A stretch of DNA of 9,575 bases from Anaerolineales bacterium (GTDB taxonomy: Bacteria; Chloroflexota; Anaerolineae; 4572-78; J111), in the NCBI GenBank assembly GCA_012032575.1, contig JAAUSP010000272.1, positions 1-9,575 on the forward strand. Reading direction: 5' to 3'. The translations under genes and the position numbers were made by a program. The notes under the pieces were generated by a model. That model saw only the letters and a list, made by a program, of their open reading frames with translations, did not search any database and was not told where the DNA came from. Shown piece after piece: positions 1-6,433 of this stretch (the stretch's first letter is position 1; each line of letters starts with the position of its first letter).

Positions 1-332
1 TGGGGTTCAATCAGGTCGCGGACAAAGGCCAGCAGGTAAGTATCGGCCAGCCGGTGCGCCTTAATTTCTACAGGCAGCAAGCGGCCATCTTTGCAGCGGA
101 GCTGTGATTTCAGGAATTCTGTTTGACCGATGGGTAAATTATGCAGAGCGGGCGGGAACAGCTCTGTCCAGGCAAGGTTGAGCAGTTCCTCATGGGTATA
201 ACCCAGCAGGTGGCAGCCCTGGCGGTTGACTTCGAGGAAACAGCCCTGAATATCGGCAAAGTAAATTCCTTCGGCTGCCTGTTCAAAAATAGCTCGATAT
301 AGTTCGTTGGGGGTTTTTGCCTTTAGTGTCAT
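1..332 (-). CDS. PAS-domain sensor protein, N-terminal part (cut by window start)
   Basis: Reading the minus strand from an ATG at 332-330 gives an open frame of 110 codons that runs off the window without a stop. Residues about 12-110 form a PAS fold: FEQAAEGIYFAD (16-27), then the FLEVNRQGCHLLGY block (32-45) typical of PAS domains, EEL at 48-50, and the late strands KDGRLLPVEI (81-90) and LLAFVRDL (100-107). PAS domains sense ligands, redox state or light and usually sit in front of a histidine kinase, GGDEF or another PAS module. That output part lies outside the window, so the signalling type cannot be stated. There is no signal peptide or membrane segment in the visible part. A Shine-Dalgarno AAGGTGA lies at 350-344, 11 nt before the start. 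Confidence 0.85.
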   Translation of the reverse strand, partial: MTLKAKTPNELYRAIFEQAAEGIYFADIQGCFLEVNRQGCHLLGYTHEELLNLAWTELFPPALHNLPIGQTEFLKSQLRCKDGRLLPVEIKAHRLADTYLLAFVRDLIEP

Positions 333-501
333 TGCTCTTGGGTTCACCTTTTTCCAAAAACCAAGATTTCCTCAAAGGCTTACAAGATGTTTGCTTGTAG
401 AGGGGGATGAGCATTATGATCGGGGCCAAACAGGCACCTATTTATTAAACAAGAGTTCTTAATATTAATCATCTTATCAGAAAATTACCCTTTTGTAAAG
501 C

Positions 502-537
502 AAAAATCGGATAACCCCCTTGAGAGTTATCCGATTT
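502..537 (-). terminator. Intrinsic terminator of the DHOD-like gene
   Basis: The arms at 504-515 and 526-537 are perfectly complementary over 12 bp with a 10-nt loop. On the minus strand the stem is followed by a T-rich end (five T in a row, partly within the stem). It lies 27 nt past the stop codon of the minus-strand gene at 565-1548, where a rho-independent terminator is expected. Confidence 0.75.
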
Positions 538-564
538 GATTTTTGCGGTATTAATTGGATTGTT

Positions 565-1548
565 CTATTGGCTCAACAACAATCGCACGTACTGCGCTCG
601 CTCGAAAGCAAAGGGGTCTTCGCAGTTCTTTTGGCTGACTTTGCCTCGAAAATCATCCACGGTTTCGTAGCCTTTTTCGGCCATCCAGGCTTCGATGTCG
701 CGCAGAATAGTAGAAATGTACGGAATACCGTGCTTGAGAATGACCGAAGCCACCTGGATGACTTTGGCCCCGGCCAGCAAAGCCCGGATAGCATCCTGAC
801 CGCTGTGGACGCCGGTGGTAATGGCTAAATCAGCTTGAACCCGGCCATAAAGCAGGGCAATCCAGCGCAGCGGCAGCTTTAATTCTTGCGACGAGCTATA
901 AACCATCTCGTTATGCAGGGACTCAGTTTCGATTTCGATGGTGGGTTGGAGGAAGCGGTTGAACAGAACCAGCGAGTCTACCCGGCGTTTGTCCAATTCG
1001 GCGGCGACGTTTACGGCGGAAGTATAGAAGGGACTCAACTTTACTGCCACCGGAATTTTAACCTCGGTCTTGACGCCTTCAACAATCTCATACAGCTCTT
1101 TTTCAATTTCCAACCCCGTTTTGGTTGGATCTGTGGCGACGGCATAAACATTCAGCTCCAGTCCATCCACGCCGGTCGCTTCCAGTTGGCGGGCGTAATG
1201 TACCCATCCCCCCGGCGAAACCGCGTTCAGGCTGGCAAACAGGGGCAGACGTACCGCTTTGCGCGTTTTTTCAACCCACATCAGATGCTCGCTGGCCTCG
1301 CCGTGGCTGATCCCCGGAAAATAGGAGAGGGCTTCGGGAAAACTCTCGCTGCCTACGGCCAATTGATCCATAAACTGCATCTGTTCCATTTGAATCTGCT
1401 CTTCAAATAAGGAACTGATAACCAGCGCTCCGGCCCCCACCTCTTCGGCCAGCCGCACCCGATCTACGCGATGGGAGATGGTACTGGCTGCTACCACAAC
1501 CGGATTCTTGAGCGGAATGCCCATATATGTTGTGCCTAAATAGCTCAT
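565..1548 (-). CDS. Dihydroorotate dehydrogenase-like FMN protein
   Basis: This 327-aa flavoprotein of the DHOD-like TIM-barrel family has NPVVVAAS at 15-22 (barrel strand 1, FMN side), GVDGLELN at 126-133, VKLSP at 169-173 with a flavin-contacting Lys170, and the C-terminal phosphate-binding stretch TTGVHSGQDAIRALLAGA at 244-261. The catalytic-loop Cys-Pro of class 1 PyrD (SCPN type) is absent; NVYAV follows ELN instead. True dihydroorotate oxidation is therefore doubtful, and I know the family as 'dihydroorotate dehydrogenase-like'. The start at 1548 is chosen because AGGAGG lies 5 nt before it. An in-frame ATG at 1614 has no ribosome site and adds 22 unrelated residues. It is divergent from nifJ, which suggests shared control and perhaps a redox role near PFOR; that link is inference. 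Confidence 0.85.
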   Translation of the reverse strand: MSYLGTTYMGIPLKNPVVVAASTISHRVDRVRLAEEVGAGALVISSLFEEQIQMEQMQFMDQLAVGSESFPEALSYFPGISHGEASEHLMWVEKTRKAVRLPLFASLNAVSPGGWVHYARQLEATGVDGLELNVYAVATDPTKTGLEIEKELYEIVEGVKTEVKIPVAVKLSPFYTSAVNVAAELDKRRVDSLVLFNRFLQPTIEIETESLHNEMVYSSSQELKLPLRWIALLYGRVQADLAITTGVHSGQDAIRALLAGAKVIQVASVILKHGIPYISTILRDIEAWMAEKGYETVDDFRGKVSQKNCEDPFAFERAQYVRLLLSQ

Positions 1549-1570
1549 CGTCGCCTCCTGAGAATAATGC

Positions 1571-1635
1571 GTAAAACGTAAGGTCTTGCCAGGAGCCTTG
1601 AGCCGGCCCAACAAGCCGTTACGTTTACGTTTTAC
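1571..1635 (-). repeat. Stem-loop in leader of DHOD-like gene
   Basis: GTAAAACGTAA (1571-1581) and TTACGTTTTAC (1625-1635) are perfect 11-bp complements separated by 43 nt. On the minus strand the second arm continues as ACGTTTTACGCATTA and ends a few bases before the AGGAGG site at 1554-1559. The nifJ leader holds a close relative (ACGTTTCACGCATTA, also just before the ribosome site). It is either a dispersed repeat or a shared regulatory leader. Confidence 0.6.
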
Positions 1636-1651
1636 ACTTTTGTTTTTTATT

Positions 1652-1680
1652 ATCTTATCTTTTTCTACCTCTGACGATAA
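1652..1680 (-). promoter_or_regulatory. Weak candidate promoter for DHOD-like gene
   Basis: On the minus strand TTATCG (1680-1675), a 17-nt spacer and TAAGAT (1657-1652) match the sigma70 boxes at 3/6 and 4/6 positions. It sits in the AT-rich part of the divergent intergenic region, about 100 nt before the start codon. The match is weak and other hexamers nearby are almost as good. Confidence 0.25.
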
Positions 1681-1691
1681 GTGACATTTAT

Positions 1692-1724
1692 CTCCAAATT
1701 TGAGACGAATTGCACTATTTGGAG
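1692..1724. promoter_or_regulatory. Candidate operator, 8-bp inverted repeat
   Basis: CTCCAAAT (1692-1699) and ATTTGGAG (1717-1724) are perfect inverted copies separated by 17 bp, so their centres are 25 bp apart. They lie between the two divergent genes and overlap the place where a -35 box for the nifJ -10 element (1739-1744) would fall. The arrangement suits a dimeric regulator controlling both genes. I do not recognise the half-site. Confidence 0.35.
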
Positions 1725-1735
1725 GGGATGGGGGG

Positions 1736-1744
1736 TGCTATACT
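1736..1744 (+). promoter_or_regulatory. Candidate extended -10 promoter for nifJ
   Basis: TGCTATACT has the TGn extension and 5 of 6 bases of the TATAAT box. No good -35 lies 16-18 bp upstream, which fits an extended -10 or activator-dependent promoter. It is about 113 nt before the nifJ start and leaves room for the stem-loop leader. Its position downstream of the in-frame TTG at 1710 argues against that TTG as a start. Confidence 0.4.
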
Positions 1745-1780
1745 TTCCTTAAAAATAAAATTCAGTATCTTGGTGCAAAA

Positions 1781-1844
1781 CGTGATGCGTGAAACGCGGC
1801 GAACGCGCGTTCACGTCATCACGTTTCACGTTTCACGCATTACG
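1781..1844 (+). repeat. Stem-loop in nifJ leader with tandem GTTTCAC heptads
   Basis: CGTGATGCGTGAAACG (1781-1796) pairs with CGTTTCACGCATTACG (1829-1844) at 15 of 16 positions plus one G-T wobble. The 32-nt loop holds a perfect 12-bp palindrome GAACGCGCGTTC (1801-1812). The right arm is part of a direct repeat of the heptad GTTTCAC. The structure ends exactly where the ribosome site GAGGAGA (1844-1850) begins, so folding could affect translation of nifJ. Confidence 0.65.
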
Positions 1845-1856
1845 AGGAGAAAATTT

Positions 1857-4568
1857 ATGAGTGATACAAGACCAGTACGTCGTAAGGTAACAATTGATGG
1901 CAACACCGCCGCCGCCCATGTAGCCCACGCGGTTAACGAGGTTATTGCGATTTATCCGATCACTCCTTCATCGCCAATGGGTGAACTGGCCGATGAAAAA
2001 TCGGCTGCGGGCGAGCTGAATATCTGGGGCACCACACCCAGCGTGGTCGAAATGCAGTCGGAAGGGGGCGCGGCCGGGGCTGTACACGGTGCCTTGACCA
2101 CCGGCGCATTAACCACTACCTTCACCGCCTCGCAGGGCTTGCTGTTGATGATCCCCAATATGTACAAAATCGCCGGCGAGTTGACCGCGACGGTCTTTCA
2201 CGTGGCCGCTCGCTCGCTGGCTGCGCAGGGACTTTCTATTTTTGGCGATCATTCCGACATCAACGCCGCTCGCGCCACCGGCTTTGCGATGTTGTGTTCC
2301 GGCAGCGTGCAGGAGGTTATGGATTTTGCCCTGATTGCCCAGGCCGCCACCCTGGAATCGCGTGTGCCTTTTATTCATTTCTTCGATGGGTTCCGCACCT
2401 CTCACGAAATTCAAAAAGTTGAAGAGCTGACCCGCGACGACATGCGGGCTATGATTGATGAACGCTTTGTTATGGCTCACCGGCGGCGCGGCCTTTCCCC
2501 CGACCGGCCTGTAATGCGCGGCACTGCCCAAAACCCCGATGTTTACTTCCAGGGGCGGGAGACGGTCAATGTGTATTATCAGCAAACCCCGGCCATTGTG
2601 CAGCAGGCGATGGACCGCTTTGGCGAGTTGGCTGGCCGCCAGTACCGCCTGTTTGATTATGTCGGCGCGCCCGATGCCGAGCGGGTGGTGGTGGTTATGG
2701 GTTCCGGGGCCGAAACGATGCATGAAGTGGTGGAATACCTGGTAGCCCAAGGCGAAAAAGTCGGCCTGATTAAAGTGCGCTTGTACCATCCCTTTCCGGC
2801 TGATGCCTTCATCAGCACGCTGCCGCCTACGCTTAAAATGCTCGCTGTGTTGGACCGCACCAAAGAACCCGGCTCGCTGGGTGAGCCGCTGTACCTGGAT
2901 GTGTTGACCAGTTTGAGCGAAGCCGTAGCCGAAGGCAAGCTGGCGGCGATGCCCCGGGTTGTCGGCGGGCGCTATGGCCTCGGCTCCAAAGAGTTTAACG
3001 CCGGCATGGCCAAAGCAGTGCTTGACAATCTTAAAGCCAGCCCGCCCAAAAACCACTTTACCGTTGGCATCAATGACGATATTACCAATTCCAGTTTGCC
3101 CTGGGATGACAATTTCTCCAGCCTGCCTCAAGAAGTCCACCAGGCGATGTTTTATGGCCTGGGCGCGGACGGCACAGTAGGGGCCAATAAAAACTCGATC
3201 AAAATTATTGGTAAAGCCACCGATAACTATGCCCAGGGCTATTTTGTATACGACTCCAAAAAATCCGGGGCGATGACCATCTCGCACCTGCGTTTTGGCT
3301 CTACCCCCATTCGCAGCGCTTACCTGGTGAAAAAAGCTAACTTTATAGCCTGTCACAATTTCAGCTTTATTGACCGCTACGAAATGCTCGACTCGTTGGT
3401 GGAGGGCGGCACATTTCTACTCAACAGCCCCTATGGTGCCGACGAGGTCTGGGATATTCTGCCGCAGGAGGTGCAGCAGCAGCTTATTGAGAAAAAGGTC
3501 AAGCTCTACGTGATTGATGGCATTAAGCTGGCCAAATCCATTGGCCTGGGCGGGCGGATCAACATCATCATGCAAAGCGCCTTTTTCCTGATTTCCGGCG
3601 TGCTGCCCGAAAGCAAGGCCATGGAACTGATCAATCTGGCCGTAGAGGATACTTACGGCATCAAGGGTCAGACGGTGGTCAATATGAACATCCGTGCGGC
3701 TCAACTGGCTAAAGAGCGGGTGCAGCGGGTCAATGTGCCTAAAAAAGTTACCAGCACGCGCACGATGCGCCAGGTTGTCAATGATAACATGCCTGATTTT
3801 GTGCGTAACGTAACGGCTCCTCTCATGGCCGGACACGGCGATCAATTACCCGTGTCACTGGTTCCGGTTGACGGAACCTTCCCGGTGGGCACCACCAAAT
3901 ACGAGAAGCGCACCATCGCCACCGAAATTCCGGTATGGGAACCCAACGTTTGTATCCAGTGCAATCAGTGCGCCTTTGTTTGTCCCCATGCGACCATCCG
4001 TACCAAGGTGTATGACGCGCCCTATACCAACGGCAGTTCGCCTGAAAAGTTCAAATCTACTGGCGCAACCGGCAAAGACTTTAAAGAGATGATGTACACG
4101 GTTCAGGTAGCGCCGGAAGATTGCACCGGCTGCGGGATCTGTGTTCAAATTTGCCCGGCCTTTGAAAAAGACGCCAAAGGGGCTAAAACCGAGCGCAGAG
4201 CTATCAACATGGTTCCGCTGGACGAGGCTTTACGTGCCCAGGAAGCGACTAATTTTGACTACTTCATGTCCATTCCCGATACCAATCCCAACCTGTTCAA
4301 CCGCTTCACGGTCAAGGGATCGCAACTGCTGCCGCCGATGTTTGAATTTTCGGGGGCCTGCTCCGGCTGTGGGGAAACCCCCTACATCAAGCTGCTCACC
4401 CAGCTTTTTGGCGACCGCAGCCTGATTGCCAACGCCACCGGCTGCTCCTCGATTTACGGCGGAAATTTGCCCACCACCCCTTACACCACCCGCCCCGATG
4501 GCCGCGGCCGGCCTGGTCGAACTCGCTGTTTGAGGATGCGGCTGAGTTTGGCCTGGGCATGCGCATGA
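1857..4568 (+). CDS. nifJ: Pyruvate:ferredoxin/flavodoxin oxidoreductase, frames up to the break (N-terminal three quarters)
   Basis: NifJ oxidises pyruvate with CoA to acetyl-CoA and CO2, passing electrons through three 4Fe-4S clusters to ferredoxin or flavodoxin in the cytoplasm. The start at 1857 follows GAGGAGA by 6 nt; the in-frame TTG at 1710 has no such site. Visible parts: pyruvate-binding domain with YPITPSSPMGE (33-43) and HVAARSLAAQGLSIFGD (about 115-130); domain II with VVMGSGAE (about 277-284); CoA-binding gamma domain with GTVGANKNSIKIIG (about 440); two 4Fe-4S motifs, C699/702/705/709 and C756/759/762/766; then CSGCG (C835, C838) and ATGCSS (C863), three ligands of the cluster next to TPP. 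True homology ends at about base 4509. The last ~19 codons, to the TGA at 4566, are out-of-frame junk. The remainder continues in other frames to 5433. Confidence 0.93.
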   Translation: MSDTRPVRRKVTIDGNTAAAHVAHAVNEVIAIYPITPSSPMGELADEKSAAGELNIWGTTPSVVEMQSEGGAAGAVHGALTTGALTTTFTASQGLLLMIPNMYKIAGELTATVFHVAARSLAAQGLSIFGDHSDINAARATGFAMLCSGSVQEVMDFALIAQAATLESRVPFIHFFDGFRTSHEIQKVEELTRDDMRAMIDERFVMAHRRRGLSPDRPVMRGTAQNPDVYFQGRETVNVYYQQTPAIVQQAMDRFGELAGRQYRLFDYVGAPDAERVVVVMGSGAETMHEVVEYLVAQGEKVGLIKVRLYHPFPADAFISTLPPTLKMLAVLDRTKEPGSLGEPLYLDVLTSLSEAVAEGKLAAMPRVVGGRYGLGSKEFNAGMAKAVLDNLKASPPKNHFTVGINDDITNSSLPWDDNFSSLPQEVHQAMFYGLGADGTVGANKNSIKIIGKATDNYAQGYFVYDSKKSGAMTISHLRFGSTPIRSAYLVKKANFIACHNFSFIDRYEMLDSLVEGGTFLLNSPYGADEVWDILPQEVQQQLIEKKVKLYVIDGIKLAKSIGLGGRINIIMQSAFFLISGVLPESKAMELINLAVEDTYGIKGQTVVNMNIRAAQLAKERVQRVNVPKKVTSTRTMRQVVNDNMPDFVRNVTAPLMAGHGDQLPVSLVPVDGTFPVGTTKYEKRTIATEIPVWEPNVCIQCNQCAFVCPHATIRTKVYDAPYTNGSSPEKFKSTGATGKDFKEMMYTVQVAPEDCTGCGICVQICPAFEKDAKGAKTERRAINMVPLDEALRAQEATNFDYFMSIPDTNPNLFNRFTVKGSQLLPPMFEFSGACSGCGETPYIKLLTQLFGDRSLIANATGCSSIYGGNLPTTPYTTRPDGRGRPGRTRCLRMRLSLAWACA

Positions 4569-4573
4569 CGCCG
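4506..4573 (+). other. Double single-base frameshift within nifJ
   Basis: The family sequence after TTRPDGRG should read PAWSNSLFEDAAEFGLGMRMTADKMTEF. Frame 0 gives it up to 4509, the second frame encodes PAWSNS onwards from about 4511 to 4570, and the third frame carries DKMTEF from 4573. One C is missing at GGCCGGCC (4506-4513; GGCCCGGCC expected). One G is missing at ATGACGCCGAC (4565-4575; ATGACGGCC expected). With both restored the gene has 1192 codons and no stop. Confidence 0.88.
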
Positions 4574-4578
4574 ACAAG

Positions 4579-5433
4579 ATGACCGAGTTTGCCTACGAAC
4601 TGCTGGCGAAGTTGATCGGGCAGGCCAACGGCCATGCTCCGCTGCTTGAAGCTATTCGTACCTCAACGATGGAAACACAGGAGGAAATTGAAGCGCAGCG
4701 GGCGCGAGTTGTCCACCTCAAAGAAATTCTGGCCGATGACAACAGCGATGTGGCCCGGAACCTGCTGCCCATTGCCGATTACCTGGTGAAAAAATCGGTC
4801 TGGATTATCGGCGGTGATGGCTGGGGCTACGATATTGGCTATGGCGGCCTGGACCATGTGCTGGCCTCCGGGCGCAATGTCAACGTACTGCTGCTGGATA
4901 CGGGGGTTTACTCCAACACCGGCGGGCAAATGTCTAAAGCCACCCCACGCGGGGCGATTGCCAAATTCGCCGCTGCCGGCAAGTCTGCCCCGAAAAAAGA
5001 TTTGGGCCTGATGATGATAATGTACGGCAATGTCTATGTGGCTCAGATTGCTATGGGCGCAAATATGACCCAAACGGTCAAAGCCTTCCAGGAAGCAGAA
5101 GCTTACGAAGGGCCGTCGCTGCTGATTGCCTACAGCCACTGCATTGCTCACGGCATCAATATGACTACGGCTAATGATCTGCACAAAGATGCGGTTCACG
5201 GCGGGTTCTGGCCGCTCTTCCGCTATAATCCGCTAGATGCCGAAGCCGGCAAACTGGCTCTGCACCTTGATTCAAAAGCGCCGGATCAGGATATTGCCGA
5301 TTTCATGTACAAGCAGAACCGCTTCCGTGCGCTCCGCCAATCTGACCCGCAGCGAGCCAACGAACTGTTGGAAAGTATGCGCCAGGATGTGGCCAACCGC
5401 TGGCGGGTGTACGAGGAGTTAGCCAAAGGATAG
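4579..5433 (+). CDS. nifJ: Pyruvate:ferredoxin/flavodoxin oxidoreductase, C-terminal TPP domain (continuation of nifJ)
   Basis: This is the rest of the same NifJ chain, in a different frame from 1857-4568. The family sequence actually resumes at codon 4573, and the ATG at 4579 is an internal Met without a ribosome site. It carries the thiamine-diphosphate/Mg motif GDGWGYDIGYGG (987-998 of the restored protein), followed by NVNVLLLDTGVYSNTGGQMS, and the distant fourth ligand of the TPP-proximal cluster in YSHCIAHG (C1096; family spacing from C863 is kept, cf. C840 and C1071 of Desulfovibrio africanus PFOR). The end FRYNPL...RWRVYEELAKG is the normal C-terminus. Alone it could not be active, because cluster ligands and substrate domains lie in the upstream part. 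Confidence 0.9.
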   Translation: MTEFAYELLAKLIGQANGHAPLLEAIRTSTMETQEEIEAQRARVVHLKEILADDNSDVARNLLPIADYLVKKSVWIIGGDGWGYDIGYGGLDHVLASGRNVNVLLLDTGVYSNTGGQMSKATPRGAIAKFAAAGKSAPKKDLGLMMIMYGNVYVAQIAMGANMTQTVKAFQEAEAYEGPSLLIAYSHCIAHGINMTTANDLHKDAVHGGFWPLFRYNPLDAEAGKLALHLDSKAPDQDIADFMYKQNRFRALRQSDPQRANELLESMRQDVANRWRVYEELAKG

Positions 5434-5468
5434 CCCAACGAATGTAATTTAAACACAAGGAGAAGCTC

Positions 5469-5894
5469 GTGGACAAACAAACCATGATAGACCATCTGAA
5501 TAGTGACCTGGCCGGTGAACTGGGTGCGATTATCCAGTATCTCACTTACGCGGCCAAAGCGACCGGCCCCTATCGGCCGCAACTGGCCCAGTTCTTTCTG
5601 GCCGAGGTAGCGGATGAACAACTGCACGCCCAATTTCTGGCCAACAAAATTGTCGCCCTGGGCGGCGAACCCACCACCCAGCCGCGCCCCGTACCGGCTG
5701 CCCAGACCAACCGCGAAATGCTGGAGGCCGTCTTGACCGCCGAACGGCAGGCCACCCGCGATTACACCCAACGCGCCAAAGAAGCCGAAGAATTTGGCGA
5801 CAAGGGCTTGATGGTGCAGTTGGAAGATATGGTCCGTGATGAAAGCGGCCATTCTGAGGAAACCGACCGCATTTTGCGCGACTGGCCGTTTTAA
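5469..5894 (+). CDS. Bacterioferritin-like diiron protein without heme Met
   Basis: This 141-aa four-helix ferritin-like protein has diiron ligands at E17, E50, H53 (EQLH), E92, E125 and H128 (ESGH). This matches the bacterioferritin ferroxidase set (E18, E51, H54, E94, E127, H130) almost residue for residue. The residue equal to the heme-binding Met52 of bacterioferritin is Gln51, so heme binding is unlikely. It may store iron or remove peroxide/oxygen with Fe(II). The start is GTG at 5469, 6 nt after AAGGAG (5457-5462). It begins 35 bp behind the nifJ stop and ends before the terminator at 5982, so it is very likely co-transcribed with nifJ, whose Fe-S clusters need iron and are oxygen sensitive. 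It is slightly shorter than typical Bfr (about 158 aa), lacking the fifth helix, so 24-mer assembly is uncertain. Confidence 0.85.
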   Translation: MDKQTMIDHLNSDLAGELGAIIQYLTYAAKATGPYRPQLAQFFLAEVADEQLHAQFLANKIVALGGEPTTQPRPVPAAQTNREMLEAVLTAERQATRDYTQRAKEAEEFGDKGLMVQLEDMVRDESGHSEETDRILRDWPF

Positions 5895-5981
5895 AGGTAG
5901 GGGCGCATTGGGCAAATAGTGATAGGTTGAGCAGAAACCTGCGCTGATTTGCAGGGCAGAAAAGGTCAACTTCTAAAATTG

Positions 5982-6016
5982 GAGGACACAGCAACGTTGC
6001 TGTGTCCTCTTTTTTT
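5982..6016 (+). terminator. Strong intrinsic terminator of the nifJ-ferritin operon
   Basis: GAGGACACAGCAAC (5982-5995) and GTTGCTGTGTCCTC (5996-6009) form a perfect 28-bp palindrome directly followed by seven T (6010-6016). It lies 87 nt after the ferritin-like stop. This is an ideal rho-independent terminator; the only other reading is a plain palindrome. Confidence 0.92.
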
Positions 6017-6094
6017 ATCAGGTGCAACCCTGGCTTAGTTCGTAACGAAATCAAAACGAGATAGACCTCACCCATTCCGAATATTCCCCAAAAA

Positions 6095-6325
6095 ATGGAA
6101 ACCGATTTAGACACACTCCAATCCATCAAAAACTCGGATAAAGACAACGCCAGAATTACCTCCAACGAAAAAGTACTGGATTTAATGGAAGCTCTGATGT
6201 TCACCCACACCGAGATATACAAGAAATTCAAAACCGACCCGGATTTTAAGAAGCGGTATCAGGAGTTTGTGTTCGATGTGTTATGGCAGAAGGCGGGTAG
6301 TGAAAAAGGAAGCTCGATTTTTTGA
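6095..6325 (+). CDS. Hypothetical 76-aa ORF, possible remnant of type I restriction subunit tail
   Basis: The 76-aa product is charged and helical. Its core EKVLDLMEALMFTHTEIYKK...FKKRYQEFVFDVLWQKAG (about residues 25-68) resembles, from memory, the C-terminal tail of HsdR-like type I restriction/helicase subunits, where a helix with 'YKK' and a 'F..D..F' helix precede the end. There is no ribosome site before the ATG at 6095. The same frame is open upstream only to a TAG at 6062. Codons are AT-richer than those of the neighbouring genes. It lies right behind the terminator at 6016 with no visible promoter. I read it as a leftover of a longer foreign gene, but a small expressed protein is possible. 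Confidence 0.4.
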   Translation: METDLDTLQSIKNSDKDNARITSNEKVLDLMEALMFTHTEIYKKFKTDPDFKKRYQEFVFDVLWQKAGSEKGSSIF

Positions 6326-6398
6326 AAAAATCCGGTTTATCTTTGAGTGGCAAGACGCTGCGGGGACGATCTATATTGATGATCTGTGCGTGCAGTAA
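6324..6398 (+). pseudogene. 24-codon scrap resembling the C-terminus of a carbohydrate-binding module protein
   Basis: In the frame beginning GAA at 6324, the sequence reads EKIRFIFEWQD-AAGTIYIDDLCVQ and stops at TAA 6396-6398. The 'AGTIYIDDLCV' end resembles the final beta strands of CBM-type jelly rolls on secreted glycosidases (pattern G-x-[FIY]-Y-[IL]-D-D-[IV]). The frame continues upstream without recognisable similarity, and no start or ribosome site is visible. If real, it is a truncated gene end joined to the preceding remnant by recombination. The stretch is short and the call is tentative. Confidence 0.35.
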
Positions 6399-6404
6399 CC
6401 TTAG

Positions 6405-6433
6405 AACCGTTCAACCTTTAACGTTCAACGGTT
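6405..6433. repeat. Heptad-phased inverted repeat over the M48 stop codon
   Basis: AACCGTT (6405-6411) and AACGGTT (6427-6433) are inverted copies. CGTTCAAC occurs twice, at 6408-6415 and 6422-6429, exactly two heptads apart. It encodes the last residues of the M48 protease and its stop codon at 6413-6411. There is no T-run, so it is not a classical terminator. Confidence 0.5.

Noticed and set aside
886..1410. Open frame on the plus strand opposite the DHOD-like gene
   Set aside because: No motif or ribosome site; the minus-strand reading has the conserved FMN-binding stretches.
1549..1614. Upstream ATG of the DHOD-like gene at 1614
   Set aside because: No ribosome site; AGGAGG lies 5 nt before the ATG at 1548, and the extra residues are encoded by the repeat.
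1710..1856. N-terminal extension of nifJ from a TTG at 1710
   Set aside because: The extension covers the putative promoter and the stem-loop, shows no family similarity, and a strong GAGGAGA site sits right before the ATG at 1857.
2109..3356. Long open frame on the minus strand (415 codons)
   Set aside because: It lies fully antisense to conserved nifJ coding sequence, has no family motifs, and is explained by the codon bias of nifJ.
4500..4580. Programmed ribosomal frameshift in nifJ
   Set aside because: Two independent shifts at non-slippery sequences would be needed, and no such mechanism is known for this family.
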